Positions 1-7,817 of a DNA stretch of 32,991 bases are shown here, in pieces. The notes beneath the pieces are model-generated. The model saw only the letters and a list, made by a program, of their open reading frames with translations, ran no database searches and was not told where the DNA came from. How positions within the stretch are numbered: position 1 is the first letter of the stretch; every line of letters begins with the position of its first letter. Source of the stretch: Candidatus Nanopelagicales bacterium (GTDB lineage Bacteria > Actinomycetota > Actinomycetes > S36-B12 > CAIYMF01); NCBI GenBank assembly GCA_025456015.1, contig JALOLK010000011.1, positions 1 through 32,991 on the forward strand. The letters are read 5' to 3'. The translations under genes were made by a program, and so were the position numbers.

Positions 1-2
1 AC

Positions 3-239
3 GGCTCGGCCTACGTGGGCGTCAACATCGACACCCGGGCCATCCCGGACCCCGCAGCCTTCCTGGAGCACCTGCGGGCCGGCTTCGACGCCGTGCTGGC
101 GATCGCCGACCCGACGGCGCGGGCCGAGCTCGGCGTGCACTCCGGCGAACCCCCGGCCGCGCCGGAGCCGGCCGAGCGGGCGGTGAGCGAGGTGCCAGCA
201 CCGGCCACGCAGGCGACGGCCACGCGGGCGCCCGCCTAG
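3..239 (+). CDS. C-terminal end of an unidentified protein, ending at an in-frame TAG
   Basis: Only the last 78 codons lie in the window; the gene begins before base 1 and the open frame starts at base 3. The visible part has a folded-looking stretch (YVGVNIDTRAIPDP, then an amphipathic FLEHLRAGFDAVLAIADP segment), followed from about codon 48 by a Pro/Ala/Glu-rich linker. I do not recognise the family. The frame stops at TAG 237-239, but the same frame stays open to TGA 402-404 and encodes a Lys/Ala/Pro repeat tail. The residues before the stop (RAPA) and after it (RAPAK) are in repeat register, so the stop occupies the place of a repeat lysine. The coding frame is fairly certain; the function is unknown. 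Confidence 0.6.
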   Translation, partial: GSAYVGVNIDTRAIPDPAAFLEHLRAGFDAVLAIADPTARAELGVHSGEPPAAPEPAERAVSEVPAPATQATATRAPA

Positions 240-344
240 CGCGCTCCGGCCAAGGCGGCTCCGGCCAAGGCGGCTCCGGCCAAGCGCGCTCCGGCCAAGC
301 GCGCTCCGGCCAAGCGGGCGGCTGCCAAGCGGGCGGCTGCCAAG
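240..344 (+). repeat. Seven 15-bp tandem units encoding a (R/A)APAK or RAAAK tail beyond a TAG stop
   Basis: Seven consecutive 15-bp units (240-254, 255-269, 270-284, 285-299, 300-314, 315-329, 330-344) read, in the frame of the upstream gene, RAPAK, AAPAK, AAPAK, RAPAK, RAPAK, RAAAK, RAAAK. The frame continues through a Pro/Thr-rich end to TGA 402-404. Such basic Lys/Ala/Pro tails are known on actinobacterial nucleic-acid- or polyanion-binding proteins such as HU (HupB) and HbhA. Here the tail is separated from its body by a single TAG at 237-239, so it is either a lost tail, a read-through extension or a sequencing error. Confidence 0.7.
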
Positions 345-410
345 CGCACCCCCGCCACGCCCGCGCCACCCACCGACCCCGGGACGACCACCGGCGGGGC
401 CTGACCCACC

Positions 411-416
411 TAGCAT
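411..416 (+). promoter_or_regulatory. Putative -10 (TAGCAT) for a leaderless PMT transcript
   Basis: TAGCAT fits the actinobacterial TANNNT -10 consensus and ends 6 nt before the GTG start at 423. No Shine-Dalgarno sequence precedes that GTG. This arrangement is typical of leaderless mRNAs in actinobacteria. No clear -35 is seen. Confidence 0.45.
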
Positions 417-422
417 GGCGCC

Positions 423-2006
423 GTGAGCGCGCCGGCGATCGCCGAGGTCGCGGACCCGGTCGTCGCCGGGCCCGCCGCCGAGCCGTCCCCAGCGCCGCGG
501 TCCCGCCTGCACCGGCCGATGCCCTCCTCGGGGCTGCGTGGCTGGATCGGGCCGCTGCTGGTGACCCTGCTGGCCGGGCTGATCCGCCTGCCGCACCTGG
601 GCCGGCCCGACGCGATCGTCTTCGACGAGACCTACTACGCCAAGGACGCCCTGGCGCTGCTGCGCTTCGGCTCCGAGCGCCAGGTCATCGAGGGTGCCGA
701 CGAGGTGATCCTCGCCCGGGACGCGCCCTGGCGGGACCTCGACATCTTCACCGACGCCCCGGCGTTCGTGGTGCACCCGCCGCTGGGCAAGTGGGTGATC
801 GCCACCGGCGAGTGGGCCTTCGGCATGACCCCCTTCGGCTGGCGCTTCGCGGTGGCCGTCGTCGGGACGCTGTCGGTGCTCATGACCGCGCGCATCATCC
901 GCCGCCTGACCCGCTCGGACCTCGTCGGCACGGTGGCCGGCCTGCTCGTGGCCCTCGACGGCCTGCACATCGTGATGAGCCGCACGGCCCTGCTCGACAT
1001 CACGCTCATGGCGTTCGTGCTCGCAGCGTTCGGGCTGCTCCTGCTCGACCGCGACGCGGTCCGGCGCGCCGCCGACCGCCGCGCCGACACCCCGGTGCAC
1101 GGCGCCGGTCCCCGGCTCGGCTGGCGGCCGTGGCGGATCGCGGCCGGCGTGGCGCTGGGCCTGGCGTGCGGGGTCAAGTGGAGCGGGCTGTGGTACGTGG
1201 CGGCCTTCGGCCTGCTCACGGTGGCGTGGGACGTGCAGCTGCGGCGCAGCCTCGGCGTGGCGCGGCCGTTCCGCGCCGTGGCCCGCCGCGACGTGCTCCC
1301 GGCGTTCGCCAGCATCGTCCCGGTGGCGCTGGCCGTGTACGTGGCCACGTGGTCGGGCTGGCTGCTCACCGACGGCGGCTACGACCGCGACTGGGCCGCG
1401 ACCAACCCCGGCGGGCTGCCGTTCCTGCCCGACGCCCTGCGCTCGCTGGTCGCCTACCACCAGGCGGCCTGGCGGTTCCACGTCGGGCTCGAGAGCGCCC
1501 ACGCCTACCAGTCGAGCGCCTGGTCGTGGCCGTTCATGGCCCGGCCCACCTCGTTCGCCTTCGAGCGCGAGGGCCTGGGCTGCGGCCCGGACTGCCGGTC
1601 GGCCGTGCTGGCCGTGGGCAACCCGGTGCTCTGGTGGGCCGGCCTGCTCGCACTCGGGCACAGCGCCTGGCGCGCGGTGGCCGGCCGCGACTGGCGCAGC
1701 GCGGCCCTGCTCGTCGGCTACCTCGCGGGCTGGGTGCCCTGGCTGGTGTTCCACCAGCGCACGATCTTCACGTTCTACGCGATCGTGCTCGTGCCGTTCC
1801 TGGCCGGGATGGTCGCCATGTCGCTGGGCCGGCTGCCGGGCGGCCAGGACGCCAGCCCCACGCGCCGTCGGGTCGGCCTGCTGGCGGCCGGTGCCGTGCT
1901 GCTCGCCGTCGTGGCCGCGGCCTGGTACCTCATGCCCATCTGGACCGGCGGCGAGCTGCTGCAGCAGCAGTGGCGGCTGCGGATGTGGCTGCCGACCTGG
2001 GTGTGA
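423..2006 (+). CDS. Polyprenyl-phosphate-mannose protein O-mannosyltransferase (PMT, GT39 family)
   Basis: Multi-spanning membrane enzyme of 527 aa that transfers mannose from polyprenyl-phosphate-mannose to Ser/Thr of exported proteins during Sec translocation; this is the role of Rv1002c-type Pmt in actinobacteria. After a Pro/Ala-rich cytosolic N-terminus, the first membrane segment (about residues 41-58) is followed by FDETYYAKDA with the Asp-Glu pair at 68-69, the family's catalytic motif. HPPLGKW near residue 118 is also typical. Several more hydrophobic segments follow, and the C-terminal third (WVPWLVFHQRTIFTFY) matches the PMT 4-TM C-terminal domain. The GTG at 423 was chosen because a -10 hexamer sits 6 nt upstream. 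Likely substrates include secreted proteins and lipoproteins such as those encoded nearby. It converges with rsmI. The family is confident; the substrates are inferred. Confidence 0.92.
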   Translation: MSAPAIAEVADPVVAGPAAEPSPAPRSRLHRPMPSSGLRGWIGPLLVTLLAGLIRLPHLGRPDAIVFDETYYAKDALALLRFGSERQVIEGADEVILARDAPWRDLDIFTDAPAFVVHPPLGKWVIATGEWAFGMTPFGWRFAVAVVGTLSVLMTARIIRRLTRSDLVGTVAGLLVALDGLHIVMSRTALLDITLMAFVLAAFGLLLLDRDAVRRAADRRADTPVHGAGPRLGWRPWRIAAGVALGLACGVKWSGLWYVAAFGLLTVAWDVQLRRSLGVARPFRAVARRDVLPAFASIVPVALAVYVATWSGWLLTDGGYDRDWAATNPGGLPFLPDALRSLVAYHQAAWRFHVGLESAHAYQSSAWSWPFMARPTSFAFEREGLGCGPDCRSAVLAVGNPVLWWAGLLALGHSAWRAVAGRDWRSAALLVGYLAGWVPWLVFHQRTIFTFYAIVLVPFLAGMVAMSLGRLPGGQDASPTRRRVGLLAAGAVLLAVVAAAWYLMPIWTGGELLQQQWRLRMWLPTWV

Positions 2007-2013
2007 CCCCTGG

Positions 2014-2060
2014 CTGCGTCGTCGATTCCGGCAACTCAGTTGCCCGAATCGACTACGCAG
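2014..2060. terminator. Near-perfect 47-bp palindrome, probable bidirectional terminator
   Basis: CTGCGT-cg-TCGATT at the left mirrors GAATCGA-ct-ACGCAG at the right, with CGGCAACT/AGTTGCC closing the centre. That gives about 23 paired positions with two mismatched pairs. It lies between the convergent PMT and rsmI genes and covers the rsmI stop codon (2053-2055). There is no U-tract, as is common for high-GC actinobacterial terminators. Confidence 0.65.
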
Positions 2061-2919
2061 ACGGGGGCTTGGCGGCCACGACCGCGTCGAACACCGCCCG
2101 CTTGCGGGTGCCGGTCGCGGCGGCGACCAGCGCGATGGCCTCCTTGCGAGGCACGCCCTGCGCCTCGAGGCCGGCCACCCGGGCGGCCAGGCCGGCGGCA
2201 TCGGTGCCGGTGCCGGCCTCCGCCGGCGGTGCCCCGGCCGCCACGATCGTGATCTCGCCGCGCACCGGCCCCGCGGCGGCCCAGGTCGCCAGCGCGCCGA
2301 GGGTGTCGCGGCGGACCTCCTCGTAGGTCTTCGACAGCTCCCGGCAGACGGCGGCAGGGCGTTCGCCGCCGAGCGTGGCGGCGAGGTCGGCCAGCGACGC
2401 GGCCAGGCGGTGCGGCGCCTCGAACCACACGAGCGTTCGGGGCTCATCGGCCAGCTCGGCCAGCCGCGCTCGCCGCTCGGCGGGGCGGCGGGGCAGGAAC
2501 CCCTCGAAGCAGAAGCGGTCGCACGGCAGGCCGGAGACGGCCAGCGCGGTGGTGACCGCCGAGGGCCCGGGCAGGGCGGTCACGTGGTGCCCGGCATCCA
2601 GGGCGGCCCGCGCGGCGCGGTAGCCGGGATCGCTCACCGAGGGCATGCCCGCGTCGGTCACCAGGGCGACGGTCCCGCCCGTGGCGAGCACCTCGAGCAG
2701 GCGGGGCAGCCGCTCGCGCTCGACGTCCTCGAAGAAGGCGAGCACCGGTCCCGCCCGGGTGATCGCGAGGTCGGCCAGCAGGCGGCGCAGCCGTCGGGTG
2801 TCCTCGGCCGCCACGAGGTCGGCCGTGGCCAGCAGCGCAGCCAGCCGCGGGGAGGCGTCGCCGGGGTTGCCCAGGGGTGTCCCGGCGAGCACGAGGGTGC
2901 CCCGCGGCGCGTCCGTCAT
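2053..2919 (-). CDS. rsmI: 16S rRNA (cytidine1402-2'-O)-methyltransferase RsmI
   Basis: SAM-dependent enzyme (288 aa) that 2'-O-methylates C1402 of 16S rRNA in the decoding centre. It belongs to the tetrapyrrole-methylase fold. Diagnostic motifs are GTLVLAGTPLGNPGD near the N-terminus, AEDTRR around residue 40, VTDAGMPSVSDPGYR at about 88-102, LPGPSAVTTALAVSGLP and FEGFLPRRPAERRARL. The C-terminal VRGEITIV segment is also typical. Of two possible ATGs, the one at 2919 was chosen because the extra 16 residues of the upstream start are not family-like. Length is normal for the family. It is divergent from metG across a 63-bp spacer and converges on the PMT gene, sharing a palindromic terminator. 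Confidence 0.95.
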   Translation of the reverse strand: MTDAPRGTLVLAGTPLGNPGDASPRLAALLATADLVAAEDTRRLRRLLADLAITRAGPVLAFFEDVERERLPRLLEVLATGGTVALVTDAGMPSVSDPGYRAARAALDAGHHVTALPGPSAVTTALAVSGLPCDRFCFEGFLPRRPAERRARLAELADEPRTLVWFEAPHRLAASLADLAATLGGERPAAVCRELSKTYEEVRRDTLGALATWAAAGPVRGEITIVAAGAPPAEAGTGTDAAGLAARVAGLEAQGVPRKEAIALVAAATGTRKRAVFDAVVAAKPPSA

Positions 2920-2968
2920 GGGCCCATCGTGCCGGACTTCCCGGCCCGGCTGGGTCTGCCGACCCAAC

Positions 2969-2974
2969 TAGACT
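2969..2974 (+). promoter_or_regulatory. Putative -10 (TAGACT) for metG
   Basis: TAGACT matches TANNNT and lies 8 nt before the metG ATG at 2983. No ribosome-binding site is visible, which suggests a leaderless or nearly leaderless transcript. It sits in the short rsmI-metG divergent spacer. Confidence 0.45.
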
Positions 2975-2982
2975 TGAGCCCC

Positions 2983-4602
2983 ATGAGCCCGACCGGCACG
3001 GCGTTCTACGTCACGACGCCCATCTACTACGTCAACGACGCGCCGCACATCGGGCACGCCTACACCACCGTGGCCGCCGACACGATCTGCCGCTGGCACC
3101 GCCAGCGCGGCGAGCAGGTCTGGTTCCTCACCGGCACCGACGAGCACGGCGAGAAGGTGCTGCGCACCGCGCAGGCCGCGGGCGTGACCCCGCAGGCGTG
3201 GGCTGATCGCCTCGTCGCCGAGCACTGGAAGCCGGTCCTGGCCACGCTCGACATCGCCAACGACGACTTCATCCGCACCACCGAGCGGCGCCACGAGGCG
3301 CGGGTGCAGCGCTTCCTCACCCAGCTCAAGGACGCCGGGCACATCTACTCCGGCGACTACGAGGGCCCCTACTGCGTGGGCTGCGAGGAGTTCAAGCTGC
3401 CCGGCGACCTCGTGCCCGGCACCGGGGAGCACGCCGGCCAGCAGCTGTGCCCGGTGCACTCCCGGCCCGTCGAGACCGTCGCCGAGACGAACTGGTTCTT
3501 CCGGCTGTCGGCGTTCGCCGAGCCGCTGCTGGCGCACTACGAGGCCCATCCCAACGCCGTGGCACCCCACAGCGCCTACAACGAGGTGGTCTCGTTCATC
3601 CGCGGCGGGCTGCAGGACCTGTCGATCTCGCGCTCGAGCTTCGACTGGGGCATCCCGGTGCCGTGGGACCCCTCCCAGGTGGTCTACGTCTGGTTCGACG
3701 CGCTGCTGAACTACGCCACCGCAGTCGGCCTGGGCGACGACGCCGACCTCCCCGGGGGTGCCCGGTTCGCCAGCACCTGGCCGGCCGACATCCACCTGGT
3801 CGGCAAGGACATCCTGCGCTTCCACGCCGTGATCTGGCCGGCGATGCTCATGGCCGCCGGGCTGCCGCTGCCCGGCCAGGTGTTCGCCCACGGCTGGCTG
3901 CTCGTCGGCGGGGAGAAGATGAGCAAGAGCAAGCTCACCGGCATCTCGCCGGACCAGGTGGTCGACCACTTCGGCGTCGACGCCTTCCGCTACTACTTCC
4001 TGCGCGCCATCCAGTTCGGCCAGGACGGGTCGTTCTCCTGGGAGGACATGACCGCCCGATACACCGCGGAGCTGGCCAACGGCCTGGGCAACCTGGCCTC
4101 GCGGGCCACGGCGATGGTCGGCAAGTACTTCGGTGGCGAGCTGCCCGCGCCGGGGGCGTACGCCAACGCCGACCAGGCCCTGGCCGACGCCCTGCTGGCT
4201 GCGGTGCAGGACGCCGATGCCGGCTACGAGCGGCTGGACTTCACCGAGGGCATCGGTGCGGTGAAGCGCTTCGTCGACGCCGTGAACCTCTACGTGACCG
4301 AGCAGGAGCCGTGGGCCCTGGCCAAGCGGGCCGACGACCCCGTGGCCCAGGAGCGGCTGGCGACGGTGCTCTACACGACGTGCGAGGCGCTGCGCGCGAT
4401 CGCCGTGCTGCACCACGCCGTGATGCCGCGGGCGATGGCCACGATGTGGTCGGCGATCGGGGCCCAGGAGGGCCTGGGCGAGCTCGGCGAGCAGCCGCTG
4501 GCCGAGGTGAGCCGCTGGGGCCAGCTGCCCGCGGGCGTGCGCGTGACGAAGGGGGCCGCGCTGTTCCCGCGGCTGCCCGAGGAGGCTCCGGCCGGTGCCT
4601 GA
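2983..4602 (+). CDS. metG: Methionyl-tRNA synthetase
   Basis: Class I aminoacyl-tRNA synthetase (539 aa) that charges tRNA-Met with methionine in the cytosol. The Rossmann fold begins at once with YVTTPIYYVNDAPHIGHAYT, with the HIGH signature at residues 22-25. The KMSKS loop is at 312-316 (GGEKMSKSKLTG). The connective-peptide insert carries CVGCEEF and a downstream CPVH, the short single-knuckle form. The anticodon-binding helical domain occupies the C-terminal part, and there is no C-terminal EMAP/Trbp111-like dimerisation domain, so this is the short form. It is first gene of the metG-tatD-rsmA operon; tatD starts 8 nt before the metG stop. ATG 2983 fits the N-terminus of the family and lies just downstream of a TAGACT hexamer. 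Confidence 0.97.
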   Translation: MSPTGTAFYVTTPIYYVNDAPHIGHAYTTVAADTICRWHRQRGEQVWFLTGTDEHGEKVLRTAQAAGVTPQAWADRLVAEHWKPVLATLDIANDDFIRTTERRHEARVQRFLTQLKDAGHIYSGDYEGPYCVGCEEFKLPGDLVPGTGEHAGQQLCPVHSRPVETVAETNWFFRLSAFAEPLLAHYEAHPNAVAPHSAYNEVVSFIRGGLQDLSISRSSFDWGIPVPWDPSQVVYVWFDALLNYATAVGLGDDADLPGGARFASTWPADIHLVGKDILRFHAVIWPAMLMAAGLPLPGQVFAHGWLLVGGEKMSKSKLTGISPDQVVDHFGVDAFRYYFLRAIQFGQDGSFSWEDMTARYTAELANGLGNLASRATAMVGKYFGGELPAPGAYANADQALADALLAAVQDADAGYERLDFTEGIGAVKRFVDAVNLYVTEQEPWALAKRADDPVAQERLATVLYTTCEALRAIAVLHHAVMPRAMATMWSAIGAQEGLGELGEQPLAEVSRWGQLPAGVRVTKGAALFPRLPEEAPAGA

Positions 4603-5464
4603 GCGCCGCGCCGTGCACGAGCGGCCACCGGCCCCGGAGCCGCTGCCCCGGCCCGTCGTCGACGCGCACTGCCACATCGACATGCGCGGCGGCGAGGAGG
4701 ACGCCCTGGCCCCGGCCGAGGCGCTGGCGCTGGCGGCCGAGGTGGGGGTCACCGGCATCGTCCAGGTGGGGTGCTCGATCCGCGACGTCGCGGCCGCCGT
4801 CGCCATGGCCGAGGCGCACCCGGGCATCCTCGCGGCCATCGGCATCCATCCCAACGAGGCGCCGCGCCTGGCCGCGCGCGGCGAGCTCGATGCGGCGGTC
4901 GCCGAGGTGGAGCGCCTCGCGGCCGGGTCGGCACGGGTGCGCGGCATCGGCGAGACCGGCCTGGACCACTTCCGCACCCGCGAGGCGCAGGGCCACGCCA
5001 TCCAGGAGCAGGCCTTCCGCGCGCACATCGACCTCGCCCGGCGGCTGGACCTGGCCCTGGTCATCCACGACCGCGACGCCCACGACGACGTGGTGGCGGT
5101 GCTGCTCGACGAGGCGGCCAACGGCGGCCTGCCCGAGGTCGTGCAGTTCCACTGCTTCTCCGGGGATGCGGCGATGGCACGGGTCGCCGCCGAGCACGGC
5201 TGGTACGTCTCGTTCGCCGGCACCGTCACCTTCGCGAACGCCCGCGACCTGCACGAGGCCGCCCCGGTGGTGCCGGCCGAGCGGATCCTCGTCGAGACCG
5301 ACGCGCCCTACCTCACGCCCACCCCGCACCGCGGCCGGGTGAACGCCAGCTACCTCGTGCCGCTCACCGTGCGCCGGCTGGCCGAGCTGCGCGGCGAGCC
5401 GGTCGAGGTGCTGTGCGACGCCCTGCACGCCAACGCCGTGCGGGCGTTCGGGGCCTTCGGGTGA
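4595..5464 (+). CDS. tatD: TatD-family metal-dependent DNase/hydrolase
   Basis: Cytosolic TIM-barrel metallohydrolase (289 aa). TatD proteins have 3'-5' exonuclease or deoxyribonuclease activity linked to DNA quality control. Metal ligands are visible: HCH at residues 25-27 (DAHCHID), Glu120 in GETGLDHF, His158 in [10 protein letters not shown], His186 in FHCFSG, and Asp236 in ETDAPYLTP. The usual family form GLDYYR is GLDHFR here. The GTG start at 4595 overlaps the end of metG and is preceded by a strong GAGGAGG ribosome-binding site at 4579-4585, so the two genes are translationally coupled. Its stop overlaps the rsmA start. Many actinobacteria have an rpf gene between tatD and rsmA; here none exists. 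Confidence 0.94.
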   Translation: MPERRAVHERPPAPEPLPRPVVDAHCHIDMRGGEEDALAPAEALALAAEVGVTGIVQVGCSIRDVAAAVAMAEAHPGILAAIGIHPNEAPRLAARGELDAAVAEVERLAAGSARVRGIGETGLDHFRTREAQGHAIQEQAFRAHIDLARRLDLALVIHDRDAHDDVVAVLLDEAANGGLPEVVQFHCFSGDAAMARVAAEHGWYVSFAGTVTFANARDLHEAAPVVPAERILVETDAPYLTPTPHRGRVNASYLVPLTVRRLAELRGEPVEVLCDALHANAVRAFGAFG

Positions 5465-6330
5465 ACCACGGCCCGACGGCCGCGGCCCTGCTCGGCCCGG
5501 CCGAGGTGCGGGCGCTGGCCGCCGAGCTGGGCCTGCGCCCGACCAAGGCGCTGGGCCAGAACTTCGTGATCGACCCGAACACCGTGCGGCGCATCGTGCG
5601 CACCGCCGGCGTCGGGCCGGCCGATGTCGTGCTCGAGGTCGGCCCGGGGCTGGGCTCCCTCACCCTGGCCCTGCTCGAGGTCGTGCCCCGCGTCGTCGCC
5701 GTCGAGGTGGACCCGCTGCTCGCCGCCCGGTTGCCGGCCACCGTCGGCGAGCGGGCACCGGCGCTGGCCGACCGGCTGGCCGTCGTGCAGGCCGACGCCC
5801 TGCGGATCACCACGCTGCCGGTCGCGCCGACGGCCCTGGTCGCGAACCTGCCCTACAACGTGAGCGTGCCGGTGCTGCTGCACCTGCTCGCCGCGTTCCC
5901 GAGCCTGCGCTCGGCCCTGGTGATGGTCCAGCTCGAGGTGGCCGACCGGCTGGCCGCCGAGCCCGGCTCGCGGGTGTACGGGGTGCCCTCGGCGAAGGCC
6001 CGCTGGTTCGGCGAGGTGCGCCGGGCCGGCCTGGTGGGACGCTCGGTCTTCTGGCCGGTGCCGAACGTGGACTCCGGCCTGGTCGAGGTGGTGCGCACCG
6101 GCCCGCCCCGGCTCGACGTGGAGCGCGCCGCGGTGTTCGCGGTGATCGACGCCGCGTTCGCGCAGCGCCGCAAGATGCTGCGCTCCGCGCTCGCCGGGTG
6201 GGCGGGCTCCCCGGCCCGCGCCGAGGCGATCTGCGCTGCGGCGGGGGTGGAGCCCACGGCCAGGGGTGAGGCGCTGGGCATCGCCGCCTTCGCCGCGCTG
6301 GCCGCCGCCGCGCCGACGATCGGTGTGTGA
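5461..6330 (+). CDS. rsmA: 16S rRNA (adenine1518/1519-N6)-dimethyltransferase RsmA (KsgA)
   Basis: SAM-dependent methyltransferase (289 aa) that dimethylates A1518 and A1519 of 16S rRNA late in 30S assembly; loss of function gives kasugamycin resistance. Motifs are [13 protein letters not shown] at about residues 28-40, [12 protein letters not shown] (SAM-binding motif I) at 57-68, [10 protein letters not shown] (catalytic NLPY) at 128-137, [13 protein letters not shown], and [11 protein letters not shown] in the C-terminal domain. The GTG start overlaps the tatD stop as GTGA, so translation is coupled. In the related actinobacterial layout it is followed directly by ispE; here a phosphatase gene intervenes. 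Confidence 0.95.
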   Translation: MNHGPTAAALLGPAEVRALAAELGLRPTKALGQNFVIDPNTVRRIVRTAGVGPADVVLEVGPGLGSLTLALLEVVPRVVAVEVDPLLAARLPATVGERAPALADRLAVVQADALRITTLPVAPTALVANLPYNVSVPVLLHLLAAFPSLRSALVMVQLEVADRLAAEPGSRVYGVPSAKARWFGEVRRAGLVGRSVFWPVPNVDSGLVEVVRTGPPRLDVERAAVFAVIDAAFAQRRKMLRSALAGWAGSPARAEAICAAAGVEPTARGEALGIAAFAALAAAAPTIGV

Positions 6331-6367
6331 CGCCCCCGCCCCCCACTCCGGCCCCCACCCCGACAAC

Positions 6368-6425
6368 TCTCCCGATCGTGCTGGACTCTCCCGGAATTCG
6401 AGGAGCGTTGTGCACGATCGGGAGA
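6368..6425. repeat. Intergenic inverted repeat with perfect 13-bp arms (TCTCCCGATCGTG)
   Basis: TCTCCCGATCGTG (6368-6380) is exactly mirrored by CACGATCGGGAGA (6413-6425) across 32 nt. The sequence ACTCTCCCG is also repeated directly at 6366-6374 and 6385-6393. It lies in the 148-bp rsmA-phosphatase spacer and could be the rsmA operon terminator or a small palindromic repeat element. Nothing else gene-like is visible in this spacer apart from a -10 hexamer near its end. Confidence 0.6.
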
Positions 6426-6466
6426 TGCTGCGGGAGGGGTTGCCGCTGCCGGGCCCCCGGCCCGCC

Positions 6467-6472
6467 TACCCT
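6467..6472 (+). promoter_or_regulatory. Putative -10 (TACCCT) for a leaderless phosphatase transcript
   Basis: TACCCT matches TANNNT and ends 6 nt before the chosen GTG start at 6479. No Shine-Dalgarno sequence is present between them. Confidence 0.4.
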
Positions 6473-6478
6473 TGCGTG

Positions 6479-7807
6479 GTGACCCCGATCGCACGTGCCG
6501 CCGCAGCCGGGCTGGCCGCCGTGGCCGTGCTCGGCACGGCCGGGGCCGGATGCAGCGCGCCGCCTGCCAGCAGGCCAGCCGCGACCGCGGCAGGGTCGAT
6601 CGCCGCGGGGTCCACGACCGCCGGCTCGAGCAGCCCGTCCCCGACCCGGATCCTGCTCACCCCGACCACCACCCCGGCCACCTCACAGGTGGTCTCCTGG
6701 TCGATGCCGCGCCGCGAGCGCGGCCAGCGCGTGGAGGTCCGCATCGCCGGCTCGACCGCCGTCTCGGCAGTCCCCGCGGTGCGCCGGCCGGCGACCACCG
6801 TGCGCAGCTCCGGCACGGACGACCCCCGCTACGCCGCCACCCTGACCGGCCTGCGCCCGGACACGCGCCACGAGTACCGCATCCGCACGGCCGGCGGCGC
6901 AACCGGGTGGCGCGCGTTCACCACCGCGGGCCCGGCGACCCAGCCGCTCACGATCGTCGGCCTGGGCGACACGCAGGTGGACAACCGCGGCGTCCCGCGG
7001 GCCACCATCCGCGCGGCGATGGCCGCGGTGCCGGACGCGGACCTCGTCCTGCAGGCCGGCGACGTCGTCGACCGGCCGTACCGCGACCGGCAGTGGCGGG
7101 ACCTGTTCGCCGCGATCGGCGAGTCCGGGCGCACCCGCACCTGGATCGTGTCCATCGGCAACCACGAGCAGTGCGTGCTGGTCCGGCTGTGCCGCTCGGG
7201 CAACGCGCAGGGGTTCCGCTCGTACTTCGACTGGCCCAGCAACGGCGTGCCCGGCCAGGGCGAGACGTGGTTCTTCACCGACTACCAGGGCGTGCGGATC
7301 GTCGTGCTCGACACCTTCGGGGGCCGGCTGGCCGACCAGGCACGCTTCCTCGACCGTGCCCTGGCGAGCAACCCGCACGACTGGTCGATCGTCCTCATGC
7401 ACGCCCCGCCCTTCGCCAGCCGCCCCGGCCGGACGAACCCGGAGGTCCGCGATCTGCTCTGGCCGGTGCTCGAGGCGCGTGGTGCCGACCTCGTGCTCAC
7501 CGGGCACGACCACGCCTACGCGCGCGGCCAGCAGGACCCGGGCGGCCCGGTGGTGGTCACCAGCGTGTCGGGGCCGAAGTACTACCCGACGTCCGGGGCG
7601 GACTGGGCGGCCAACGGCGCCGAGCGCGCGGTGGCAGCCGAGCAGACCTCCACCTACCAGGTGATCACCGTCGACGGCGACCGCCTGGACTACCGCGCCG
7701 TGGTCACCCATCGCGGGCCCGGGTCCACGTCACCGGTCGGCGTGGGCGCGACGCTGGACCGGTTCACCATCACGCAGGCCGCCGACGGCAGCCCCATGGT
7801 CCGGTGA
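6479..7807 (+). CDS. Secreted purple-acid-phosphatase-like metallophosphoesterase, probable lipoprotein
   Basis: Predicted exported phosphoesterase of 442 aa. The N-terminus (VTPIARAAAAGLAAVAVLG) is a signal peptide ending in TAGAGC, with Cys25 as probable lipidation site; the lipobox is weak because -3 is Gly. A low-complexity Ser/Thr/Ala linker follows. Residues about 55-150 resemble the fibronectin-like N-terminal domain of purple acid phosphatases (LTGLRPDTRHEYRIRT). The catalytic calcineurin-like domain shows GDTQ (Asp164), AGDVVD (Asp195), SIGNHE (227-230), MHAPPF (His308) and TGHDHAYARG (342-345), so the dinuclear metal ligands look intact. The Ser/Thr-rich linker could be O-mannosylated by the nearby PMT enzyme (inference). 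It ends 10 nt before ispE. Natural substrate unknown. Confidence 0.85.
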   Translation: MTPIARAAAAGLAAVAVLGTAGAGCSAPPASRPAATAAGSIAAGSTTAGSSSPSPTRILLTPTTTPATSQVVSWSMPRRERGQRVEVRIAGSTAVSAVPAVRRPATTVRSSGTDDPRYAATLTGLRPDTRHEYRIRTAGGATGWRAFTTAGPATQPLTIVGLGDTQVDNRGVPRATIRAAMAAVPDADLVLQAGDVVDRPYRDRQWRDLFAAIGESGRTRTWIVSIGNHEQCVLVRLCRSGNAQGFRSYFDWPSNGVPGQGETWFFTDYQGVRIVVLDTFGGRLADQARFLDRALASNPHDWSIVLMHAPPFASRPGRTNPEVRDLLWPVLEARGADLVLTGHDHAYARGQQDPGGPVVVTSVSGPKYYPTSGADWAANGAERAVAAEQTSTYQVITVDGDRLDYRAVVTHRGPGSTSPVGVGATLDRFTITQAADGSPMVR

Positions 7808-7817
7808 CGGCGCGCCC

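Noticed and set aside
1891-2982. Long in-frame extension upstream of metG
   Set aside because: It would cross the rsmI gene and reads as arginine/glycine-rich noise; the family N-terminus begins at 2983.
2968-5229. Long minus-strand open frame opposite metG and tatD
   Set aside because: No motif or start signal; complementary to two well-defined housekeeping genes.
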